DNA of 28,356 nt, from the NCBI GenBank assembly GCA_964601505.1, contig CAZRNR010000025.1:1-28356 (forward strand), given 5' to 3'. This stretch comes from DRWZ01 sp964601505. Lineage in GTDB: Bacteria; Calescibacteriota; Calescibacteriia; Calescibacteriales; Calescibacteriaceae. Of the stretch, positions 17,322-23,870 are shown piece after piece. A program made the position numbers and the translations under genes. The first letter of the stretch is position 1, and the number at the start of each line of letters is the position of its first letter. Under the pieces are notes generated by a model. That model was not told where the DNA came from. It did no database searches and saw only the letters and a program-made list of their open reading frames with translations.

Positions 17322-17580
17322 AATTCTTTAGTTTTTCTTGAAGTTTCATAAATAATCTAATTGATTGATGTGCGGCAATTGCGTTAGCATCATTTTTATC
17401 AGTATATCATCTGCAATACATTAATATAACTACAGTCGCGAAAGTTTTGGAGAATTAGGTGTATTCTAAATCCCATCTCTTATCCTTTCATTCTTTAATC
17501 TTGAAATTCAGATAACATGATATCAAATCTCTTTTTACGTCAGAGATACTGATAATTCATAGTTTCTTAAATTAATACTT

Positions 17581-18495
17581 ATGGAGATTGGATGTATAGT
17601 CTTAAATTGGAATAATTACAAAGATACAAGAGAATGTATAAGTTCAATATTATCAAGTGGTGGAAGTGTGAGGAAAAATATAGTTTTAGTTGATAACTTC
17701 TCGACAGATTCCTCTTACGAAAAACTTAGGAGTGATTTTGATAAAAAGATACATTTTTTAAGAAATGATAAAAATATGGGATACGCAGGAGGAATTAATG
17801 CTGGGATAAGATATATTTTGAAAAACTTTAGCTGTAGATACATAATTGCTTTTAATAACGACCTTATCGTTCATGAAAATTTTTTTGATGATATTACAGA
17901 TGTAGCTCTTAGGAATGAGATTGATATAATCTCTCCTGTTTTTTGCGATTATGAGACAAAGAAAGTAAAGTTTGAGGGAGTAAGGAGATTTATTAAACCT
18001 CTCCTTCATCATATACAGATAAAGGGAAATTATGGTAAGCTCGAGTGGTGGCCAGCAGAGGTAGTTATGGGGGCGGCAATTATGTTCTCAATAGAATTTT
18101 TAGAGAATGAGTTTTGGTTTTATGAACCATTCTTTCTGTATTGTGAAGAGGATGAAATATGTGTGAGAGCGAAAATGAAAGGTTATAAAGTTGGAGTATG
18201 TGGTAAGACGGTGGTTTATGATAAAGGTAAGATGAGTATAAAGATGGGAAAACAGAGGAAAGAGGATTCATTCTATCTAACCGTAAGGAATAGGTTCATT
18301 CTCGCGAAACTACTGAGAAGATATGGTTACTTTTCTGGATGTGAATTATCACTGTTTAATATTTGTTTCCCTATGGCTTGTTTTTTATTCTCTTTATTAA
18401 ATATGCCAGATCTGAAGACTTCAAAAGCAATTATGAAAGGAGTAAAAGATGGTCTTAAGGCAGAAATAATGCCACACTATGTTTATGGAAGATAA
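17581..18495 (+). CDS. Family 2 glycosyltransferase (rhamnosyltransferase-like)
   Basis: 304-residue inverting GT-A enzyme. Visible motifs: VLNWNN at the N-terminus, VDNFSTD (37-43), GYAGGINAG (68-76), FNND (91-94, the DxD-like metal site) and CEEDE (188-192, probable catalytic base region). A C-terminal hydrophobic segment (about 255-275) may associate with the membrane. It probably adds a deoxyhexose or similar sugar to the lipid-linked glycan of this locus. TAAATT (17568-17573) lies 7 bases before the ATG and there is no SD. Its 3' end overlaps the 3' end of the opposing CgeB-like gene by 13 bases. Confidence 0.92.
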   Translation: MEIGCIVLNWNNYKDTRECISSILSSGGSVRKNIVLVDNFSTDSSYEKLRSDFDKKIHFLRNDKNMGYAGGINAGIRYILKNFSCRYIIAFNNDLIVHENFFDDITDVALRNEIDIISPVFCDYETKKVKFEGVRRFIKPLLHHIQIKGNYGKLEWWPAEVVMGAAIMFSIEFLENEFWFYEPFFLYCEEDEICVRAKMKGYKVGVCGKTVVYDKGKMSIKMGKQRKEDSFYLTVRNRFILAKLLRRYGYFSGCELSLFNICFPMACFLFSLLNMPDLKTSKAIMKGVKDGLKAEIMPHYVYGR

Positions 18496-19439
18496 ATGGG
18501 ACCTAAAGTTTTTGTAACAATATTTCTCATTCCAGATTTTATCCATACCATTCTTATGATCTCTAGTGTCGTAAATAGTATTACTTCGGCTATAGATGGT
18601 GTCTTTTTAATTGATGAGTTTTTCAAGCTTTCAAGAATCCTTTTAACTCTATTCATATATGTATGCTTTTCAAGAACTTCTATCATACCAGAATAAGCTA
18701 TTTTTTCTCTTTCTTCTTCATTTTTGAGGTAATATCTTATCTTTTCAAGCATTTCATCTTCAGATGAAAATACAGCTAATTGGTCTTCTTTGAAAATATC
18801 TTTTCTTCCATCAAAATCTTCTGATAGCATAAAGGAACCTGAACACATCCCCTCAAAAACTCTCATATTTAAGTCAAATCTCTTATTTGTGTTCAAAACA
18901 ATTTTTGCTGATGAGTAGATTTTTCCTATATTGGTAGGATCTGATTGTCCAAAGAAAATTTTTAAACCTTCCTTCTCAAGAGTATTTTTTATTCTGATTC
19001 GTTTTTTATCTAATGAACCCACGAATGCTAAATCATAAATCTTATCCGTTGATTTTCGGCTGTGAAATTTAGGATAGCAGGCAAGGGGTAGCCATTCAAC
19101 CTTCTTTTCAGGAGATGACAATTTTTCTGCAAAAGTTTTTTGTGCACAAAATACAATGTCGAAATATTTTGACATAATCTTATCAAGATGGAATGAAAAG
19201 GGGGTATCTATAAGCCATAGTACTGACGGTGAAAGAGATGGCGGGAAAAAATAGTGAGAGGAATCATCAACACAGATATAGGCAAAATATTTATCTTTTA
19301 TTTTATCTTTTATCAAATATGCTGAAAATGGGGAAAAGATATCAACTTCAAATCCAAGTTCTTTCAGAGTGTTATAAACATAAAATCCTGTTGAACCTTT
19401 CTGGTTATCACAGAAAATAGCAATTTTATTGCTTTTCAT
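18483..19439 (-). CDS. CgeB-like GT-B glycosyltransferase
   Basis: 318 residues of the CgeB / Glyco_trans_1_2 type. The N-terminal half has a Rossmann-like start (KIAIFCDNQKGSTGFYVYN) and a WLIDTPF block. The C-terminal half has the family's nucleotide-sugar site NMRVFEGMCSGSFMLSE (191-207, E196 the likely donor-binding Glu). About 30 residues at the end form a hydrophobic or amphipathic tail. Homologues decorate surface or spore glycans; here it belongs to the 15-19.4 kb glycan locus. It is transcribed against the GT2 gene, with tail-to-tail overlap of coding ends (18483-18495). No SD precedes the ATG. Confidence 0.85.
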   Translation of the reverse strand: MKSNKIAIFCDNQKGSTGFYVYNTLKELGFEVDIFSPFSAYLIKDKIKDKYFAYICVDDSSHYFFPPSLSPSVLWLIDTPFSFHLDKIMSKYFDIVFCAQKTFAEKLSSPEKKVEWLPLACYPKFHSRKSTDKIYDLAFVGSLDKKRIRIKNTLEKEGLKIFFGQSDPTNIGKIYSSAKIVLNTNKRFDLNMRVFEGMCSGSFMLSEDFDGRKDIFKEDQLAVFSSEDEMLEKIRYYLKNEEEREKIAYSGMIEVLEKHTYMNRVKRILESLKNSSIKKTPSIAEVILFTTLEIIRMVWIKSGMRNIVTKTLGPIYLP

Positions 19440-19973
19440 CTTATATATTTTTTATTTTTCTAATTTTGTAGGAATTCAGCAAACTCTCAGAATTGATACT
19501 TGAATCTTATCTATTTCGTCAATTTTCTGAAAAGTATTCAATATTGATGAATGGATGAGATTCGGAGATATCTAGTTTTTCTATTATTTCATTTGTTTTG
19601 AGAAGCTTTGTTAGATTACATAAAAATGTAAATAAAAACACAAGGCTTATCTGCTTGAAAAATCTTACAGGAATTTATTGGAAATTATCAAACAAAGGTA
19701 AGTGAATAAAGAGGCATCCGTTCAAACAAAGTATTGTAGAGGTCAATAAGGGATATATCTGACCTTCTGTTTTAAATTTAATGTAGTTTTTTCATTTTGT
19801 TTTGTCCAGCCTGAAGCTCATCCAACCTTCCTATCTTTATCATCGTAAGCAGATTTTCCTATCCACATCCAGAGTATTTTCCTTATCTTGTTGTAGCTTT
19901 TATTTCTTTTGTTATTCCATTCTGGGGATATACTATTTGTAATTGTCAGATAAATTTAGATGCTCTGGCTGAT
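19440..19973. other. Gene-free stretch between glycan locus and sir2 unit
   Basis: 534 bases with no intact gene. On the minus strand, about 19945 to 19745 reads as a peptide-like frame interrupted by a TGA; this may be a decayed gene end, but no family is recognisable. No hairpin terminator, tRNA or repeat was seen. Confidence 0.5.
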
Positions 19974-20798
19974 CTATGAGATTTTCCTTTCTTTTATAAT
20001 TTGAACTATTTTGGGCATAGCAGAGGAGAAAGATTCGCTTATATATATATCTGAATCAAAGCTTTGCTGATTTGGATTTATTTCTATAATTGTTCCATTT
20101 TTGCTTTTGACTATTTGCGGAATATAGGCAGCGGGATATACAACACCAGAGGTTCCAACAACTATACAGCAATCAGCTTTTCTGGCTTCTTCAAAAGCGA
20201 TGTCTATGTTATGCACGGGTTCTGTAAAAAATACAACATCTGGACGCATTATTCCTCCACATTCGCATCTTGGAATTACATTTTGGAAGAACTGAATTGC
20301 TGTTTCAATGTCTCCGCCTCCAAAATATTTTGCTCTTTCATAGAATGAGCTTGCTATTTCATTGATTTTCTCTTTGCTGATACTTTCCCTTCTGTTGCAA
20401 GTGATACATCTGAATTTTGTCACACTTCCATGAACTTCTATTACTCTTTTGCTTCCGCCTTCCTGATGGAGAGAATCTATGTTTTGAGTTATTACCGATT
20501 TTAATATTCCAATTTCTTCTAGTTCTGCAAGAGATATGTGTCCAGCATTTGGTTTTGCTGCAAGTAGCGTATTTAGAGCAGATATCAGAAACTCTGCAAA
20601 CCTTTGAGGTTCGGTGAGTAGTACATAGATAAGCCCTTTAGGAGTTCCGAAAATTTCAACTGGATATTTTTCCCACACTCCTCCTTTATCTCTGAATGTT
20701 GGTATTCCAGATTCTGCTGAAGCTCCAGCTCCAGAAAATGCTATAGCATACCTTGACGCCATAATTATTTCCGCTGCTTTCTGATAAATTGTCATCAT
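19974..20798 (-). CDS. NAD-dependent protein deacylase, Sir2 family
   Basis: 274 residues. Sirtuin motifs: GAGASAESGIPTFRD (23-37), TQNIDSLH (104-111), catalytic H123 (VHGS), structural zinc cysteines C131, C134, C178 and C180, and later VVGTSGVVYPAA and EINPNQQ NAD-site segments. It removes acyl groups from lysines using NAD+, giving O-acyl-ADP-ribose and nicotinamide. The gap between the two zinc Cys pairs (43 residues) is much longer than the 15-20 typical of small bacterial CobB proteins, so the zinc module carries a helical insertion. It is the last gene of a tight unit: 8 bases after the GT4 gene. M1 and M2 are equally possible starts. Confidence 0.93.
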   Translation of the reverse strand: MMTIYQKAAEIIMASRYAIAFSGAGASAESGIPTFRDKGGVWEKYPVEIFGTPKGLIYVLLTEPQRFAEFLISALNTLLAAKPNAGHISLAELEEIGILKSVITQNIDSLHQEGGSKRVIEVHGSVTKFRCITCNRRESISKEKINEIASSFYERAKYFGGGDIETAIQFFQNVIPRCECGGIMRPDVVFFTEPVHNIDIAFEEARKADCCIVVGTSGVVYPAAYIPQIVKSKNGTIIEINPNQQSFDSDIYISESFSSAMPKIVQIIKERKIS

Positions 20799-20806
20799 AT
20801 TTAAGG

Positions 20807-21946
20807 CTATTCATTTTTCAGTAGCATGTCATAAAGTTCTATATATTTTTCTATCATCAATTTTTCATTGAATTTTAGATAAAGCTCCCTTGATTTTTCA
20901 GAAAGATTTTTAGCTAATTTTGGATTTTCAAGTATTTCCTCTATTGCTTCCGCTATTTTCTCTTCATTTTTTGGTGGCACAAGCTTAACGTATCCTCCTG
21001 CAAAATAAGGTATTCCTCCAACAGATGAAGCTACTATAGGTATGCCATACTCCCCAGCTTCAATTATGGTTATTCCCCATGCTTCATTTAAAGATGGAAC
21101 TACGAAAACATCAAAGAGTGGATATATCAGACTTTTGTTTTCTATCCATCCTGTCAGCATAAAATCATCTTCACTTAATTTTTCTTTTATAATTCTTTCG
21201 ACATCATTTTTTTCTGTTCCATCACCTACGAGAAGTAGAAACAAGTCTTTTCTTTCCTGATAAAGTTTCAGAAATGCTCCTATAAGGTGCCTTATCCCTT
21301 TGACAGGTTCAAATCTTGAGATCGTGCCTATGATCTTTTTACCTTCTTCTTTTTTCTTTTTCTCAAGTTTTTTTATGATCTCGCCTAATTTTTCTTCTTC
21401 TCCGGTTTCTTTTTTATATGGAGCTTTAGGTATAGTAAAGAATTTAGTTTTACACCCTATATTTTCAAAAGCTATTCTTTCATCATCTGTTCTGACTACT
21501 ATGACATCTGTGTATAGAGATGAAATGAATTCTAGAAGAGAAAACAAGAATGTTTTGGAATGTGAAAAATATCCGTAGAATATATGTCCGTGTGGGGAGT
21601 ATATTATTCTCTGGTGGCCAGTTAGAAAAGCCGCGAGCCTACCTATAAATCCAGCCTTTGATGTTCTTGTGTGGATTATATCTGGTTTTTCTTCTATTAT
21701 TACCTTTATGCATTCAAATAGTGCTAATGAATCCTTGACTAGGTTTATATCCCTTACAAAGTTTTTTATCCTTCTTATCTTTAATTCTTTTGGTATTTCT
21801 ATTTCTTTATCACAAAATCCAGTTGCGATAACATTTTCGTATCTTTTTAAAATCTCCGGATGCGTAGCAACATGCACAACCTCGTATGGCACTCCCCCTC
21901 TTTCCATTCGCGTTATGAATGTGAGGATCTTTGGCTTTCTCTCCAT
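20807..21946 (-). CDS. Family 4 glycosyltransferase
   Basis: 379-residue retaining GT-B enzyme. N-terminal acceptor domain starts ILTFITRMERGGVPYEV; TRTSKAGFIGRLAA and the SPHGH block follow. The donor domain has GTISRFEPVKG (207-217, R211 and K216 as phosphate ligands) and the E-x7-E motif (E288 to E296, NEAWGITIIE). Likely adds a sugar to a lipid-linked glycan, lipid A core or similar envelope acceptor. Only 2 bases separate it from ribF upstream and 8 bases from sir2 downstream, so the three are probably co-transcribed; the functional link among them is not evident. An A/K-rich insert (about 180-205) is a coiled-coil-like feature. Confidence 0.92.
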   Translation of the reverse strand: MERKPKILTFITRMERGGVPYEVVHVATHPEILKRYENVIATGFCDKEIEIPKELKIRRIKNFVRDINLVKDSLALFECIKVIIEEKPDIIHTRTSKAGFIGRLAAFLTGHQRIIYSPHGHIFYGYFSHSKTFLFSLLEFISSLYTDVIVVRTDDERIAFENIGCKTKFFTIPKAPYKKETGEEEKLGEIIKKLEKKKKEEGKKIIGTISRFEPVKGIRHLIGAFLKLYQERKDLFLLLVGDGTEKNDVERIIKEKLSEDDFMLTGWIENKSLIYPLFDVFVVPSLNEAWGITIIEAGEYGIPIVASSVGGIPYFAGGYVKLVPPKNEEKIAEAIEEILENPKLAKNLSEKSRELYLKFNEKLMIEKYIELYDMLLKNE

Positions 21947-21948
21947 TT

Positions 21949-22881
21949 TTATTTAAGAATTGATTTGGCTTCTTTTATGTCTTCTTGTATTTGTTTTTTA
22001 AGCTCGTGTTCATTTGCAAATTTTTTTACATCTCTTATTTTTTTGATGAGCATTAGTGTTATTTTCTGGCCGTATATGTTTTGATCGAAATCAATGATAT
22101 GAGTTTCTACTGTTTCTTTGAATGAGTTAAAGGTTGGCTGATAACCAATGTTTGATACAGACGGGAGGATTTCTTTTGCCCCTTCAATTTTGACAAAAGA
22201 TGCATATACTCCATGTGGAGGAAGCTGATACATTGTTATTATATTCGCTGTGGGAACCCCTATTGTCTTACCCCTCCCGACACCCTTTGTGACAATACCT
22301 CTTATCTGGTATGGCCTCCCTGTTATTTCAAGGTATTCTGAAATGTTTCCGGAAGTTATAATTCTTCTGAGCAATGAGGATGATATTTTTTCTCCGGCGA
22401 GTGAGACTTTTTCTATAATTTCTACTTTTTTCCCAAGCTTTTCAAAATAACTTTTGAGATCACTTGGTTTGCCCTTAGCATTTTTACCAAAGGAGAAGTC
22501 AAAACCCGTGCATATTGAATGCGGACGAAAATGGTTCTCAATGAAATTGCAGAAATCGGTTGGCTCCATGTTCATGATTTTGAGAAAATTTATGATGATT
22601 ATATTGTCAACTTTTGTACTCAGGAGTTTTATTTTCTCTCTCAGATCTGTCAGTATGAAGAAGTTTTTCGGATTTATAATGAGTCTTGGATGTGGGAGAA
22701 AGGATAAAATGGAAACTTCTTTTCCATAATCTTGAGCTATCTTTCTGCCAGTATCTATAACACTCATGTGCCCGGGGTGAACTCCATCAAAGTTTCCTAT
22801 GCATAAAACGGAATCTTTGGGGATATTGATGTTAGATATTTCTTCTATTTCCCAAACTATCAAAACGTTTAATCTTTTCAT
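21949..22881 (-). CDS. ribF: Bifunctional riboflavin kinase / FAD synthetase
   Basis: 310 residues. The N-terminal adenylyltransferase domain has GNFDGVHPGH (29-38), FLPHPR (61-66), TGFDFSFGK (125-133) and the SSSLLRR segment (167-173, family SST-x-IR). The C-terminal flavokinase domain begins near residue 186 with GRPYQIRGIV, followed by GVGRGKTIGVPTANI and the PHGVYAS block, and NIGYQPTF. It makes FMN and FAD from riboflavin and ATP in the cytosol. It is the first gene of the ribF - GT4 - sir2 unit. TAGAAT (22890-22895 read on minus) lies 8 bases before the ATG, with no SD. Confidence 0.95.
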   Translation of the reverse strand: MKRLNVLIVWEIEEISNINIPKDSVLCIGNFDGVHPGHMSVIDTGRKIAQDYGKEVSILSFLPHPRLIINPKNFFILTDLREKIKLLSTKVDNIIIINFLKIMNMEPTDFCNFIENHFRPHSICTGFDFSFGKNAKGKPSDLKSYFEKLGKKVEIIEKVSLAGEKISSSLLRRIITSGNISEYLEITGRPYQIRGIVTKGVGRGKTIGVPTANIITMYQLPPHGVYASFVKIEGAKEILPSVSNIGYQPTFNSFKETVETHIIDFDQNIYGQKITLMLIKKIRDVKKFANEHELKKQIQEDIKEAKSILK

Positions 22882-22912
22882 TTTTTTAAATTCTATTTTT
22901 GATTTTTTGAAT

Positions 22913-22942
22913 TTGATAAAGTTTTGTTTTCTGTAGTATTAA
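22913..22942 (+). promoter_or_regulatory. Candidate promoter for the orphan ABC ATPase
   Basis: TTGATA (22913-22918), an 18-base spacer and TATTAA (22937-22942). This leaves a leader of about 95 bases that contains the inverted 10-bp sites and the 17-codon frame described separately. Moderate match only in AT-rich DNA. Confidence 0.3.
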
Positions 22943-22964
22943 ACTATACATTTTAAATTTTATT

Positions 22965-23029
22965 ACTTTGATCATTAAAAAATTAACTTAATAATGGTGT
23001 TTTCATATTTCTTTTCAGTTGATCAAAGT
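22965..23029. repeat. Pair of inverted 10-bp sites ACTTTGATCA / TGATCAAAGT
   Basis: ACTTTGATCA at 22965-22974 and its exact reverse complement at 23020-23029, centres 55 bp apart (about five helical turns). Both contain the palindrome TGATCA. They lie in the 162-base divergent region between ribF and the ABC ATPase and may be an operator pair. Confidence 0.6.
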
Positions 23030-23047
23030 TTTCCTGAATTAATATGA
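22994..23047 (+). CDS. Possible 17-codon leader peptide coupled to the ABC ATPase
   Basis: ATG at 22994 reads MVFSYFFSVDQSFPELI and stops in an ATGA overlap with the ABC start at 23044. It may be a translational leader, a relic of a lost membrane-domain linker, or chance. No SD is seen for either frame. Confidence 0.25.
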   Translation: MVFSYFFSVDQSFPELI

Positions 23048-23748
23048 GGTATGATTTAGAGATAAGAGGTTTAAGCTATGGAGTGTTAAAAGATATAAGT
23101 ATTTATATTCCATATGGTGCAAAGGTAGGGATAGTTGGAAGAACGGGCTCTGGAAAATCTACGCTTTTGAATCTGATAATGAAGGTATATATTCCACCTC
23201 CATCAAAGATATTTCTAGGGGGGGTAGATATATTAGATATCCCAAATGATGAATATAAAAAGTTGATCGGAGGTGTTCTGCAGGAGAATTTTTTCTTTTC
23301 AGCAACGATAAAAGAAAATCTCCTGATTGCATCCAATGATGGAGAAAGTGAGATCCTTAAAGCACTCAGATCTTCTGAGTTTGACATAAGTGAATTTCCA
23401 AATAAGCTTGATGAGATCATAGGCGAAAGAGGTCTGAAACTCTCTGGGGGACAAAGGGAGAGGCTGGCTCTTGCAAGGGCAATTTTGAAAAATCCGAAAA
23501 TTCTTGTTCTAGATGATGCCTTTGCAAATGTTGATGTGAAAACCGAAAAGAAGATACAGCAAAGCTTGTTGGATTTTAAGTTCACTATTATACTTGCAAG
23601 CCACAGGGTCCTTTTTATGAAAGATTATGATATGATTTTCTGCCTTGAAGATGGTAGAGTAGTTGAATCAGGTTCCCCAGGAGATTTGCTCTCAAAGAGT
23701 TCTATATTTAAAAGATTCTATGATTTTGTCGCGGACTGGATAAGTTAG
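23044..23748 (+). CDS. Stand-alone exporter-type ABC transporter ATP-binding domain
   Basis: 234 residues, all one nucleotide-binding domain of the MsbA/Mdl exporter type: Walker A GRTGSGKST (33-41 region), Q-loop Q80 (VLQENFFFS), signature LSGGQRERLALA (133-144), Walker B ILVLDDAFANVD (153-164), H-loop H187 (ASHR). The residue after the Walker B Asp is Asp158, not the usual catalytic Glu, as in MdlA-like half-transporters. Exporter NBDs are normally fused to a six-helix membrane domain of about 320 residues. Here an in-frame TGA lies three codons upstream and no membrane domain precedes it. It may be a truncated transporter, or may pair with a membrane protein encoded elsewhere. Confidence 0.85.
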   Translation: MRYDLEIRGLSYGVLKDISIYIPYGAKVGIVGRTGSGKSTLLNLIMKVYIPPPSKIFLGGVDILDIPNDEYKKLIGGVLQENFFFSATIKENLLIASNDGESEILKALRSSEFDISEFPNKLDEIIGERGLKLSGGQRERLALARAILKNPKILVLDDAFANVDVKTEKKIQQSLLDFKFTIILASHRVLFMKDYDMIFCLEDGRVVESGSPGDLLSKSSIFKRFYDFVADWIS

Positions 23749-23870
23749 GAGCTAAACTGGTTATTATGTTTTACATCTTCTTATTATTTTATATCCAGAT
23801 GTAGAATATCGCTGAAAAAATTCAAGCTTTTTCGATTCTGTACAATGTATAGCATCTTTATTGTATTTAT

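Noticed and set aside
19745..19945. Possible decayed gene on the minus strand (reads KILWMWIGKSAYDDKDRKVG, then TGA, then ASGWTKQN)
   Set aside because: Only about 60 codons, interrupted, and not recognisable as any family. Recorded but not called a pseudogene.
23772..23803. Inverted repeat TACATCT/AGATGTA between convergent ABC ATPase and OmpA-domain genes as a terminator
   Set aside because: The loop is 18 bases, the stem is 7 A/T-rich pairs, and there is no adjoining T run on either strand.
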